Shown in pieces: positions 34,518-42,292 of a stretch of DNA of 64,000 nucleotides (positions are counted from its first letter, which is position 1; each line of letters starts with the position of its first letter). The stretch comes from Planococcus sp. APC 4015 (GTDB lineage Bacteria; Actinomycetota; Actinomycetes; Actinomycetales; Microbacteriaceae): positions 185,433-249,432 of the forward strand of contig JASDDH010000002.1 of the NCBI GenBank assembly GCA_030407505.1, given 5' to 3'. The notes beneath the pieces were generated by a model that was not told the origin of the DNA, did not search any database, and saw only the letters and a program-made list of their open reading frames with translations. Both the position numbers and the translations under genes were made by a program.

Positions 34518-35126
34518 TCAGCCTGCCGGCGTCCAGTCCGCCGGCACCTGTACGGTCTGCAGCGCCGCGCGCGTGAAGGCTCCGGCGACCCAGCCGTCGA
34601 CGAACAGATAGGTCGTGCCGTAGCCGTTCTCGTCGGTGGTGACAGCCTGCGACGGGTCGAGGGTCACGTACGTGCCGTCCGGCGTCTCGTCGACGTAGTA
34701 CGACCCGTCGGCGGTGAGGGAGGCGATCGCGGCGGCCGCTCGGGTGTCGTCTGCCGGTGACCAGCCGAACCAGAGGAAGTTGTCGGTGCCCACCGAGTGG
34801 TCCTGCGACCAGATGCATGCGATCCCGTCGGCGAACTCCTGGTCGCCGATCGTCCACGGGCCGTCGCCCCACCTCAGGCCGGTGTAGCCCTCTGCCGCCA
34901 GGCCTGCCGCGGACTCTGCGGTGACGACGCTCTCGCACGTGAGCGCGAGCGGGGTCGGAGTCGGGGTGGGCGTCGGCGTCGGGGTGACGGGAGCCGTCGG
35001 GCTCGCCGAGGGCTCAGCTGTGCCGGCTTCGGAACCGCTGGGCGCACCTCCGCAGGCTGCGAGGGATCCGGTGAACGCGAGGGCCGCGAGTGCGAGGGCG
35101 ATGCGCCCTCCCCAGAAGGTCGTCAT
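34518..35126 (-). CDS. Putative lipoprotein, paralogue family copy 1
   Basis: A 202-residue secreted lipoprotein: signal peptide with lipobox LAAC, a Ser/Thr/Pro linker (PTPTPTPTPTP) and a globular domain of about 140 residues with two Cys (LTCESVV, IACIWSQ). Shared family marks: FGWSP, DGSYYVDETPDGTYV, and GYGTTYLFVDGWV. The copies at 35873 and at the right end have the same layout. Function unknown. The ATG at 35126 has TACTGT 6 nt upstream. Confidence 0.8.
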   Translation of the reverse strand: MTTFWGGRIALALAALAFTGSLAACGGAPSGSEAGTAEPSASPTAPVTPTPTPTPTPTPLALTCESVVTAESAAGLAAEGYTGLRWGDGPWTIGDQEFADGIACIWSQDHSVGTDNFLWFGWSPADDTRAAAAIASLTADGSYYVDETPDGTYVTLDPSQAVTTDENGYGTTYLFVDGWVAGAFTRAALQTVQVPADWTPAG

Positions 35127-35132
35127 GCGCTC

Positions 35133-35138
35133 ACAGTA
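35133..35138 (-). promoter_or_regulatory. -10 hexamer TACTGT (leaderless)
   Basis: On the minus strand it ends 6 nt before the ATG of the lipoprotein gene at 35126. Confidence 0.4.
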
Positions 35139-35182
35139 GGGGAACCGCGCCCGGTGTGGGTTACCGGCTCATGACGGCCGAT

Positions 35183-35854
35183 TCAGACGGCGCGGAAGCG
35201 CGCCTCGACGGCCGCGGTGATCACGATGTCGTCGGGCTGGAACTCGAGCGCGGGGCCCGCGCCCGCGGCATCCGCTGAGAAGGACGCCTTCGCCATGCGC
35301 AGCATGCCGGGCGCCGGAGCGGTCTCGCCACGGGTGAGGAGTCCGAGGTCGGCGATCTCGAGGGGCACGACGGATGCCAGGTCGAGCGCAGTCGCGTAGG
35401 CCGTGGCACGCTCGACGGCGACACGCACGGCCTGGGCGGCGACGGCGGCCTCGGTGAGTCGCTCGGACTGCGGGGTGAGTCGCCACGAGATTCCGTCGAT
35501 CTGCACGCCCTCGCGCTCGGACACGTCGCTGACCCACCAGGACAACGCGGCGAAGTCGGTGAAGGTCGCCGTGATCTCGACCGAGGCGTAGTGCACGAGG
35601 GCGAGCTGGGTGCCCTCGTTGTTCCACGGGCGGTTGGCCCAGAGCGACACGCGCTGACTCGACCAGTCGGCGACGCCGCCCGACAGCTTGCGGGCGGAGA
35701 GGTCGTCGCGCAGGGGAGCGGTGAGCGCCGCGATGCGCTCGACCACTTCACCCCGCTCGGGACCCTCAGCGCGAACCGACAGACGGGCGACGGCTTCTTC
35801 GGGCGCGACGCGGGTCTCGTGCTCGCCGCGCACGGTGATGATGACTTCGCTCAT
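35183..35854 (-). CDS. SIMPL domain (DUF541) protein
   Basis: A 223-residue protein spanning the SIMPL/DUF541 fold: N-terminal VIITVRGEHETRVAPEEAVARLSVRAEG, central VEITATFTDF, and AVAAQAVRVAVERATAYATALDL near 145-165. Family members are secreted or cytosolic oligomers of unclear role (BP26, YggE). No signal peptide is present here, so it is predicted cytosolic. The ATG at 35854 has TAAGGT 6 nt upstream. Confidence 0.85.
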   Translation of the reverse strand: MSEVIITVRGEHETRVAPEEAVARLSVRAEGPERGEVVERIAALTAPLRDDLSARKLSGGVADWSSQRVSLWANRPWNNEGTQLALVHYASVEITATFTDFAALSWWVSDVSEREGVQIDGISWRLTPQSERLTEAAVAAQAVRVAVERATAYATALDLASVVPLEIADLGLLTRGETAPAPGMLRMAKASFSADAAGAGPALEFQPDDIVITAAVEARFRAV

Positions 35855-35860
35855 GAGGGA

Positions 35861-35866
35861 ACCTTA
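35861..35866 (-). promoter_or_regulatory. -10 hexamer TAAGGT (leaderless)
   Basis: On the minus strand it ends 6 nt before the SIMPL gene ATG. No Shine-Dalgarno sequence. Confidence 0.45.
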
Positions 35867-35872
35867 CGTCGG

Positions 35873-36481
35873 TCAGCGGGGATCGCCCGGGGCTTTGACG
35901 AATCGCACGTCGCTCTTGTAGATGGCCCAGCGCACGTCGGTGGCGGTGAACAGGTAGGTCTGGGCGAATCCTTCGGCGTCGCCGAAGCCGTAGTCGCCCG
36001 GGAGCGCGTAGTAGACGCCCTCGGGCGCGTCGATGCGCTGGTAGCCGTTGATCTCGAGGCGTTGCTGCGCGGCGGCCGCATCGTCGGCGTCGACGGGCGA
36101 CCACGCCAGGTCGACCACGTCGTCGGTGTCGAGGTCGGGATCCGCGCCCGATCGGCAGACCAGAGACCCCTTCGGCCGTTCGCCGAAGAACTCCTCGAAA
36201 GGTGTGAAGTCGACGCCGCCGCGCGGGAGCGCCCACGTCACCCACGAGCGGCCGGCGACGTTGGCCGCGAACTCGGCCGTCGTGATCTGGTCGCAGGTCA
36301 CCGTCGGCGTCGGCGTCGGAGACGGCGTGCGCGTGGGGATCGGCGTGCGTGTGGGCGCTGCGCTGTCGGCGGCGGTCGGCGACGCGGTGGGGGTCGGAGC
36401 CGAGAGCGACGTCGCCTGGCAGCCGGCCAGCATCAGGGCGGCGACGGCGAGACACGCGAGTGTCGAGCGGCGGGTTCTCAT
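35873..36481 (-). CDS. Putative lipoprotein, paralogue family copy 2
   Basis: A 202-residue lipoprotein: signal peptide with lipobox LAGC (Cys at 21), a Pro/Thr linker (PTRTPSPTPTPTV) and a domain aligned with that at 34518: VTCDQITTAEFAANV, DLAWSPVDADDAAAAQQRL, DAPEGVYYALPGDYGFGDAEGFAQTYLF. The ATG at 36481 is chosen for the signal peptide; the frame is open further upstream without a signal sequence. Unknown function. Confidence 0.78.
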   Translation of the reverse strand: MRTRRSTLACLAVAALMLAGCQATSLSAPTPTASPTAADSAAPTRTPIPTRTPSPTPTPTVTCDQITTAEFAANVAGRSWVTWALPRGGVDFTPFEEFFGERPKGSLVCRSGADPDLDTDDVVDLAWSPVDADDAAAAQQRLEINGYQRIDAPEGVYYALPGDYGFGDAEGFAQTYLFTATDVRWAIYKSDVRFVKAPGDPR

Positions 36482-36671
36482 GCGATGCGGGGCCTTCTGC
36501 CGGGGATGTCGTGCGTCGAATCTACGTGTTCCGGGTTCGGGCGCCGGGGTGCCGAGCCGTGAGAAGACGAGACTCGCCGACTTCGACATCCGGGTGCATC
36601 CAAACCTCGGGTGACTCGGGAACAACTCACCGATGGGCGGTGACCGACCGCCCCCGATCAAGGAGACACAC

Positions 36672-37496
36672 GTGCGCAAGACCATCTCCCTGGGCATCGT
36701 GGCCGGCGCTGTTGCCGCCCTCGGCCTGCTCGCCCCCGCTCACGCCGCGACCGCATCGAGTGCCCAGCTCTCGGTGCTCCACGCGATTCCCGACACCCCC
36801 GTCGACGTCTACGTCAACGGCGACCTGACGCTGGACGACTTCCAGCCGGGCGACCTCGCCGGGCCCCTTGCGCTGCCCGCCGGCACGTACGAGGTGGCGC
36901 TGACGGCACCGGATGCCGCCGACGCCAGCGCCCCGCTCATCCCCGCGGCGTCGGTGACGCTGTCGGCAGGTGTCAACTACACCGCGGTCGCTCACCTCAC
37001 CGAGGGCGGCGACCCGACGCTGACCCCCTACGTCAACGACACGGCCACGACCGCGGCCGGCGAGGGTCGTCTGACCGTCCGCCACACGGCTGCGGCACCC
37101 GCCGTCGACGTGCTGGCCGGCGGAACACCCGTCATCGAGGGTCTCACCAACCCCGATGAGGCCACGCTCAACCTCGCCGCCGGCACCATCTCGGCTTCGG
37201 TCGCGGCTGCGGGCACGACCGACCCGGTCATCGGACCGGCAGACGTCGCGATCGCCGACGGCACGCTCACGATCGTGTACGCGTGGGGCAGCCTCGAAGA
37301 CGGCAACCTCGCCCTCGCGGTGCAGACGATCAACGGCCTGCACTCGGCGCCCGACGGCGTGAACTCGGGAACGGGCGGCCAGCTCGCCCAGCGTGACAGC
37401 GCGATGCAGCTCCTCCTGGTCGGCGGGGGCCTCGTGCTCCTCGTCGCGATCGGTGCAGGTTCCGCTGTCGCGGTCCGCGCGCGGGCAAGCCGCTGA
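36672..37496 (+). CDS. DUF4397 surface protein with C-terminal membrane anchor
   Basis: A 274-residue exported protein. Signal peptide with probable AHA-A cleavage near residue 26, then two DUF4397 (immunoglobulin-like) repeats: AQLSVLHAIPDTPVDVYVNG and GRLTVRHTAAAPAVDVLAGG. The C-terminus has TGGQLAQRD, a hydrophobic helix (MQLLLVGGGLVLLVAIGAGSA) and a basic RARASR tail, the layout of a sorting signal but without LPXTG. GTG start with AAGGAGA upstream. The class F sortase gene follows 11 nt downstream. Probably a sortase substrate; function unknown. Confidence 0.85.
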   Translation: MRKTISLGIVAGAVAALGLLAPAHAATASSAQLSVLHAIPDTPVDVYVNGDLTLDDFQPGDLAGPLALPAGTYEVALTAPDAADASAPLIPAASVTLSAGVNYTAVAHLTEGGDPTLTPYVNDTATTAAGEGRLTVRHTAAAPAVDVLAGGTPVIEGLTNPDEATLNLAAGTISASVAAAGTTDPVIGPADVAIADGTLTIVYAWGSLEDGNLALAVQTINGLHSAPDGVNSGTGGQLAQRDSAMQLLLVGGGLVLLVAIGAGSAVAVRARASR

Positions 37497-37507
37497 GGAC
37501 CGTTCCC

Positions 37508-38140
37508 ATGAGAAGGACGATCGTCGCCGCGCTCGCCGCAGCGGCGATCGTCCTGGGAACGGCGGGGTGCGGCGCTTCCCCGGCCGCCGTCACCCCGCCC
37601 GTTCCCACGGAATCGTCGCCGCCTCCGGTGCCCCCCACACCCGCGGTCGACGTGCCCGTGACAGCTGCCACCCCTGCACCGGCCCGGCAACCCGTGCCGC
37701 CGGTGCGGGTGGTGGCGGCGTCGATCGGCGTCGACATGCCGGTGGTCCCGGTGGGCGTCGAGCCCGAGGGCTTCATGGAACTCGTCGAAGACCCCGCGAT
37801 AGCTGGGTGGTACCGCTTCGGCTCCGATTCTGCGGCATCCGAAGGCAACGTGGTAATTTCGGCGCACGTCGATTCGCCCGACTATCCGATCGGCCCGCTC
37901 AGCAGGCTGCGCGATCTGTCGGCGGGGGCCGAGATCGAGGTGACGGATGCCGCCGGCACCGCTCACCGCTACGCCGTGGCATCCGTCACGTACTACCCCA
38001 AGACGGAACTTCCGGTCGATGCGCTGTTCGCACGTTCGGGAGGCCGCGCGCTGGTTCTGATCACGTGCGGCGGCGAATACGACCCCGCCGTCGGTCGATA
38101 TACGGATAACGTGGTGGCCATCGCGACCCCGGTGAGCTGA
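37508..38140 (+). CDS. Class F sortase
   Basis: A 210-residue extracytoplasmic transpeptidase. An N-terminal hydrophobic segment ends in AGC (Cys 21), so it may be a lipoprotein. A Pro/Ala linker follows, then the sortase barrel. Catalytic residues: His120 in ISAHVDSP, Cys187 in LITCGGEYD, Arg197 ten residues later. The class F assignment rests on the short chain and the ITCGG...YTDN C-terminal pattern. The DUF4397 gene just upstream is the likely substrate. Confidence 0.85.
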   Translation: MRRTIVAALAAAAIVLGTAGCGASPAAVTPPVPTESSPPPVPPTPAVDVPVTAATPAPARQPVPPVRVVAASIGVDMPVVPVGVEPEGFMELVEDPAIAGWYRFGSDSAASEGNVVISAHVDSPDYPIGPLSRLRDLSAGAEIEVTDAAGTAHRYAVASVTYYPKTELPVDALFARSGGRALVLITCGGEYDPAVGRYTDNVVAIATPVS

Positions 38141-38177
38141 GCCGATGACGACCAGACGTGCGATGAGAGGAGCCGGG

Positions 38178-38729
38178 GTGACCGGCCAGGAAGACGAGGA
38201 CCTCGCCGAACGCTTCCGTTCGGGCGAGGAGCGGGCACTCGAAGAGGTCTATCGGCGCTGGTCGCCGATCGTGTTCACCCTTGCTCTGCGCTCCCTCGGG
38301 GATCGCGGAGACGCCGAGGACGTCACGCAGAAGACCTTCGTGTCTGCGTGGACCTCGCGACGCTCGTACGACTCCACGAAGGCCCGACTGTCGACGTGGA
38401 TCGTGATGATCGCCAAGCGTCGCATCGCAGACACGCACGAAGCCCGCTCGCGCGTGCGCGCGCTGCAGGACCAGCTGCAGCGCTATGCGAACCCCGATGA
38501 GCTCGTCGGTGCAGAGGTCGATCTCGGAGACAGTCTGCTGCTTGCCGACGAGATCAGTCGCCTGGAACCCGATGCGCGCAAGGTGGTGCAATTGGCGTTC
38601 TACGACGATCTCACGCACGATCAGATCGCGCAGAGGCTCGAAATGCCACTGGGTACCGTGAAAAGCCACATCCGACGAAGTCTGACCAGAATGCGCACAC
38701 GATTGGAGGTGGGACATGTCGCACCTTGA
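38178..38729 (+). CDS. ECF RNA polymerase sigma factor (SigK/RpoE type)
   Basis: A ~183-residue group 4 sigma factor with region 2 (AERFRSGEERALEEVYRRWSPIVFTLALRSLGD, DAEDVTQKTFVSAW) and region 4 (ARKVVQLAFYDDLTHDQIAQRLEMPLGTVKSHIRRSLTRMR). It reads genes for an extracytoplasmic stress response and is held inactive by the anti-sigma factor encoded next. The GTG at 38178 is favoured because AGAGGAG lies 5 nt upstream. An ATG at 38145 is possible and adds eleven residues. It is close behind the DUF4397/sortase genes and could control them. Confidence 0.9.
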   Translation: MTGQEDEDLAERFRSGEERALEEVYRRWSPIVFTLALRSLGDRGDAEDVTQKTFVSAWTSRRSYDSTKARLSTWIVMIAKRRIADTHEARSRVRALQDQLQRYANPDELVGAEVDLGDSLLLADEISRLEPDARKVVQLAFYDDLTHDQIAQRLEMPLGTVKSHIRRSLTRMRTRLEVGHVAP

Positions 38730-39426
38730 CCCCGAACGGCTCGCGGTCATCGCCACCGGCGGACAGCCCACGTCCGACGAGCAGCTCCACATCGACGACT
38801 GCGTCGAGTGCGAGGTCGAGCTCGCCGAGCTCGAGCACACCGTGGCGATCGGGCGCTCGACGTCGACGCTCGGAGAGCTCGAGACTCCGCCGGAGCGTGT
38901 CTGGGCGCGCATCCTCGATGACGTGCGCACGGCAGATGTGCGCGGTGCGGAGCAGCCGGCCGTCGACATGGCTGACGCGCGGAGAGCGGGCAGCCGTCGT
39001 TCGCGCCTCGTCTACACACTCGCCGCCGTCGCCGCAGTCATCTTCGTCGTCGCGGGCGTCTGGGGGATCGTGAGGCCGGCGCAGGTCGTCGAACTCGCCT
39101 CGGCGACCCTCGAGGCGTTCCCCGACCACGTCGGCTCGGAAGGGCAGGCGACGGTCCTCGAGACCGCTGACGGAACCCTCGAAGTGCGCGTGCAGTTGGA
39201 TGCGGACGACGCGGATGCCGGCTATCGCGAGGTGTGGCTCATCACCGCCGACGCCTCGGCACTCGTGAGCCTCGGTGTGCTCGACGGGTCGGAGGGCACG
39301 TTCCTGGTGCCCGATGACATCGATGTGCACGACTTCGTGCTCGTTGATATCTCGCTGGAGTCCGAGGACGGAAACCCCGGCCATTCCGGTGACTCCGTGG
39401 TGCGGGGCGAGCTGCAGTTCGCGTGA
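38716..39426 (+). CDS. Membrane anti-sigma factor (RskA-like, zinc ZAS domain)
   Basis: A 236-residue regulator. The N-terminal cytosolic ZAS motif is H25-x-x-x-C29-x-x-C32 (HIDDCVEC). One transmembrane helix near 96-118 and an extracytoplasmic domain resembling the anti-sigma-K C-terminal domain (RskA: VELASATLEAFPDHVG..., VWLITADASALVSLGVLDGSEGTF). It binds the sigma factor upstream and releases it after regulated proteolysis. The ATG lies 14 nt inside the sigma gene, so the pair is co-translated. Confidence 0.92.
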   Translation: MSHLDPERLAVIATGGQPTSDEQLHIDDCVECEVELAELEHTVAIGRSTSTLGELETPPERVWARILDDVRTADVRGAEQPAVDMADARRAGSRRSRLVYTLAAVAAVIFVVAGVWGIVRPAQVVELASATLEAFPDHVGSEGQATVLETADGTLEVRVQLDADDADAGYREVWLITADASALVSLGVLDGSEGTFLVPDDIDVHDFVLVDISLESEDGNPGHSGDSVVRGELQFA

Positions 39427-39451
39427 GGAATGGCGTGGCGCAGGCATCCGT

Positions 39452-39457
39452 TATAGT
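39452..39457 (+). promoter_or_regulatory. Probable -10 box (TATAGT) of tmRNA
   Basis: A near-consensus TATAGT about 79 nt before the mature tmRNA 5' end. The -35 region is weak. Implies a precursor of about 70 nt removed by RNase P or other processing. Confidence 0.5.
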
Positions 39458-39535
39458 CTGGAGAGCTCGGATGCCACGGCAGACGAGCTGACAACTCCAC
39501 AGTGTGACAGCGGTTCCCTTCGCAAGAAGGTTCAC

Positions 39536-39904
39536 GGGGATGATCGGTTTCGACATCGCCTGCGAATCCACGAGAAGCGGGCCGAGGATGCAGGGTTATC
39601 TCGTCAACGCTCCCTGCAAAACTACAAGTGCCGATGCTAAGCGCACTGAGTTCGCCCTCGCTGCATAAGCGAGCCTGAACTCCGTCAGACCGTAGGTGTT
39701 CCCGCTACGGATTCTGGCGTCATCTAGGGGACTTGCTGTGCGACGGCGTCTGGACGTCGCACGGGACTCTTCCCAGGCTGGGCTCGTCGACTTAGGTGTC
39801 TGTGACAAATGTCGGAGCCGAGCAGAACGTCTTCACAGACTGCGCCCGGAGAATGCGCGGAGACCCAGCGATGGACGGGGGTTCGATTCCCCCCATCTCC
39901 ACCA
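39536..39904 (+). ncRNA. ssrA: tmRNA (10Sa RNA)
   Basis: A 369-nt transfer-messenger RNA. The 5' end GGGGATG pairs with the 3' end CATCTCC, closing a tRNA-like acceptor; the T arm ACGGGGG-TTCGATT-CCCCCCA and an encoded CCA complete the tRNA-Ala mimic. The internal reading frame begins at the resume codon GCC (39630) and ends at TAA (39666-39668), giving the tag ADAKRTEFALAA, with the usual ALAA degron. It rescues stalled ribosomes with SmpB. Confidence 0.97.
39630..39668 (+). other. tmRNA tag-peptide reading frame (ADAKRTEFALAA)
   Basis: Resume codon GCC follows CAAGT, as in mycobacterial tmRNA. Twelve codons then TAA. The C-terminal ALAA targets tagged proteins to ClpXP-type proteases. Confidence 0.9.
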
Positions 39905-39919
39905 CCCGCTGTCACTGAG

Positions 39920-39963
39920 AAGGGCTCGAACCGCACAACCCTGCGGACCTCGAGCCCTTTTCG
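39920..39963 (+). terminator. Rho-independent terminator of ssrA
   Basis: Stem AAGGGCTCGA (39920-39929) and TCGAGCCCTT (39950-39959), followed by TTCG: a short T-run that begins within the stem. It starts 15 nt after the tmRNA 3' end and is the clearest intrinsic terminator in the window. Confidence 0.85.
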
Positions 39964-39993
39964 TTTGTGCAAGCGACGGGGATCTGCCGCTCC

Positions 39994-40776
39994 CTAGTCG
40001 GTGCTGTCAAGAATGAGCCGAGTCGCTTCACACGGTGCGTCCCATTGCGGAAAGTGACCGCACCGCTCGAACCAGTGCAGCACGGCGTCGGGGAACAGTT
40101 CCGTGGCGCGGGCGGCCTGTCTGGGAACGGTCACCAAGTCGCGTCGCCCCCACCCGATCGTGACCCGACCGGGCACTGTGCCGGCCGGGGCACCTTGTTG
40201 CTTGGGTCCTGCGGTGAGCGCGTCCATGGCGGCGCCAGTCGCCGGAGAATCCGCCAGCCCGAGCACGTCCGGCAGCACGGTCTCGCGCGAGAGCGACCAG
40301 GGGCGCGCCGACAATTGCGCCAGCAGCAGCGTCCTTCCGACGGGGTTGCCGAGGAGGGCCGGCATCATGCCTCGCAGCGCGCGGACCAGAGCGATCGAGG
40401 GCCGCAACGTGGCGCCGAAGACGACGAGTTCGCGGTGGTTCCAGAAACCACCCGGGTCCAATGCCACGGTGTCGCCGCCGACGCCCCGCCGCGCGAGCTC
40501 GAGCACGATCCGGCCGCCCATCGACTGGCCGACGGTCGAGACGCCGTCCAGCCCCTGGTCGCGGATGAAATCGGCGACGGAGTCGGTCAGCGTGGCGATC
40601 GAGACCTCGCCGGTGAGGGGCGGTGTCTCACCGAACCCGGGGAGGTCGACAGCGATCACCTCCCGGTGCTCCGCCAGCTCGTCGAGGATCGGGGCCCAGG
40701 ATCGCCACCCTGCGCCGAGACCGTGTACCAGCAGCAACGGGCTGCCGTTTCCGCGTCGAATATGGTTCAGAGTCAC
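39994..40776 (-). CDS. Alpha/beta hydrolase
   Basis: A 260-residue hydrolase: LLVHGLGAGWRSW near 15-27, nucleophile elbow GQSMGGR, probable Asp in GWGRRDLVTVP, His in CGHFPQWDAP. Predicted cytosolic esterase-type enzyme, substrate unknown. The GTG at 40776 is chosen because TAGCGT lies 7 nt upstream on the minus strand and the sequence typical of the family (VTLNHIRRG) starts there. An ATG at 40824 is the alternative. Confidence 0.85.
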   Translation of the reverse strand: MTLNHIRRGNGSPLLLVHGLGAGWRSWAPILDELAEHREVIAVDLPGFGETPPLTGEVSIATLTDSVADFIRDQGLDGVSTVGQSMGGRIVLELARRGVGGDTVALDPGGFWNHRELVVFGATLRPSIALVRALRGMMPALLGNPVGRTLLLAQLSARPWSLSRETVLPDVLGLADSPATGAAMDALTAGPKQQGAPAGTVPGRVTIGWGRRDLVTVPRQAARATELFPDAVLHWFERCGHFPQWDAPCEATRLILDSTD

Positions 40777-40783
40777 ACCTGCA

Positions 40784-40789
40784 ACGCTA
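40784..40789 (-). promoter_or_regulatory. -10 hexamer TAGCGT (leaderless)
   Basis: On the minus strand it ends 7 nt before the hydrolase GTG at 40776, and supports that start. Confidence 0.4.
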
Positions 40790-40870
40790 TCCCGCGCCGA
40801 TCTCGGCAGACGACGGTCGAACATCGCCGTCGGCTGGAAGGGCAGCGCCTCTGGCTATCGAGAGCGGGGC

Positions 40871-41278
40871 CTAGGCCGCGTAGCGCGATACACGTTCGGG
40901 CGCGATCACGATCCGCACCAGTTCCGCGGCGCGCCAATCGTCCAGAACGGCGAGCTTCTCGGGCTCGCCTGCGTAGTACCGGAGCGCCAATCGTTCAGCC
41001 AGTTCGTACGCACCTTCCGTGGTCAGCGTCACGGACCCTTCCAGCGACACCCACTGTTCGGGTTCCCCGACGGGCGCGGTCACGACGATCGACGCACGAG
41101 GAACCTCACGCAGGCGAGCGACTCGCGTCGTCGAGGCGAACGAGAACATCTGAACTTCGTCGCCGTCTGTCAACTCGAACCACACCGGACGCGGCGCCGG
41201 CCATCGGTGCTGGGCCGGCTGCACCGTCACCATCGCCTGCAACGGCCGGGAGAGCAGTTCGCGATCAGCCGGCGTCAT
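40871..41278 (-). CDS. Pyridoxamine 5'-phosphate oxidase-like flavin/F420-binding protein
   Basis: A 135-residue split-barrel protein: PVWFELTDGDEVQMFSFASTTRVARLREVPRASIVVTAPVGEPEQWVSLEGSV is the PPOX core, in which two basic patches contact the cofactor phosphate. Actinobacterial members of this size are often F420-dependent reductases or heme/FMN-binding proteins, and I cannot tell which. ATG at 41278; an upstream GTG would add three residues. Confidence 0.8.
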   Translation of the reverse strand: MTPADRELLSRPLQAMVTVQPAQHRWPAPRPVWFELTDGDEVQMFSFASTTRVARLREVPRASIVVTAPVGEPEQWVSLEGSVTLTTEGAYELAERLALRYYAGEPEKLAVLDDWRAAELVRIVIAPERVSRYAA

Positions 41279-41753
41279 TCTGCTCACGCCGCACCGATCA
41301 TCGTGTCGCGCCGCAACAGCTCCGCGCCGTTCGTCCGCTTCGTGGCCTGCAGTGACTTCTCCGGCTGCGCGAAGGCTGAGCATCTCATGGCGTCAGCGTA
41401 GCGTCGTGCGTTCCTGTGGGTCGTCGGAGAGGCACCGATCAGCGGTCCATCCCGCCGCTGCGAGTCACCCTCGCGCCGGACACGGCCGTCTCCGTTCCCG
41501 TGAGGCGGGCCTCGGTCAGCGGAGCTGAAATCGGGCCGCCGCGCCGATCGAACTGCGAGCACCTTTCGGTCCTGCCGTCGTGCGGCCGTCGTGGCGGCCC
41601 TCAGCTCAGACGGGTTCACATCGGCGGTCTTGAGCACCCAGTCGACGACGGCGACTGCACGAGCGCCGCCGCGTGAGCATTCGGGCACCCGACGATCCAC
41701 AACGATCGTGCAACACGCACCTCTGCTCGGATTTCGAGCGCGAGGATGTACCC
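41279..41753. other. 475-bp region without a convincing gene
   Basis: Several open frames exist, but none has plausible composition over its full length. On the minus strand a piece near 41590-41690 reads ARAVAVVDWVLKTADVNPSEL, which looks more protein-like than its surroundings and faintly recalls DUF559/AbiEi-type proteins. The region may hold a decayed gene plus the promoters of its divergent neighbours. GC is a little lower than around it. Confidence 0.4.
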
Positions 41754-42245
41754 ATGTTCAGGCGACTCCTGCAAGCGTTGATGTGCGGGCTGCTGGCCTT
41801 GACGCTGGCGGGGTGCTCCCCGGCTACCATCGGTCGCATCGCCATCGCCCGTGATTCGGACGCAACGGTGTCAGCTGTCGTCATCCTGTGCGATGGCAGG
41901 CTCGACTCCATCGCACTCCGACCCGCTGCGATGACCACGGTTCTCGGAGGATCGGCGGTTCCGTCACCGGGGGAGCGGATGACCTGGGAGTTCGATCATC
42001 TCGCCGTCGAGCGGGCGGAGATCGATCTGGACGGGGTGAACGCCTACATGGTCTCCGGGAAGTTCTCACTCGAAGCGCATGGCGAGGTGGGTCTCTGGGA
42101 TCAAGGAGTGATTGCGGGCCCGAGTGGTTTCACCCCCGAGGATGTCGCGTCAGTGGGCGCGGATCAGGTTCTGGCGTCTGTACCCGATTCGTGGGGATTC
42201 CAGATCATCGATCGCGCATGGTTCGAGCGCAGCGCCTGCGATTGA
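41754..42245 (+). CDS. Hypothetical lipoprotein
   Basis: A 163-residue protein with signal peptide MFRRLLQALMCGLLALTLAGC: lipobox LAGC, acylated Cys at 21. The mature part is acidic, without a known motif. Cysteines near 44 and at the penultimate residue may pair. The ATG at 41754 has GAGG upstream. Codon use is slightly less GC-rich than most neighbours. Confidence 0.7.
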   Translation: MFRRLLQALMCGLLALTLAGCSPATIGRIAIARDSDATVSAVVILCDGRLDSIALRPAAMTTVLGGSAVPSPGERMTWEFDHLAVERAEIDLDGVNAYMVSGKFSLEAHGEVGLWDQGVIAGPSGFTPEDVASVGADQVLASVPDSWGFQIIDRAWFERSACD

Positions 42246-42280
42246 CGCCTCATCATCGTCGAGGCAGGTCGACTCGTGGC

Positions 42281-42286
42281 TAGGCT
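42281..42286 (+). promoter_or_regulatory. -10 hexamer TAGGCT (leaderless)
   Basis: Ends 6 nt before the GTG at 42293; no Shine-Dalgarno sequence. Confidence 0.5.
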
Positions 42287-42292
42287 CAATCC

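Noticed and set aside
36672..37496. LPXTG sorting signal in the DUF4397 protein
   Set aside because: No LPXTG or LAXTG is present; only a TGGxLAQRD stretch precedes the helix. Reported as a possible non-canonical site.
39870..39904. A tRNA gene at the 3' end of the tmRNA
   Set aside because: Only the T arm and acceptor are present; they belong to the tmRNA, pairing with its own 5' end at 39536.
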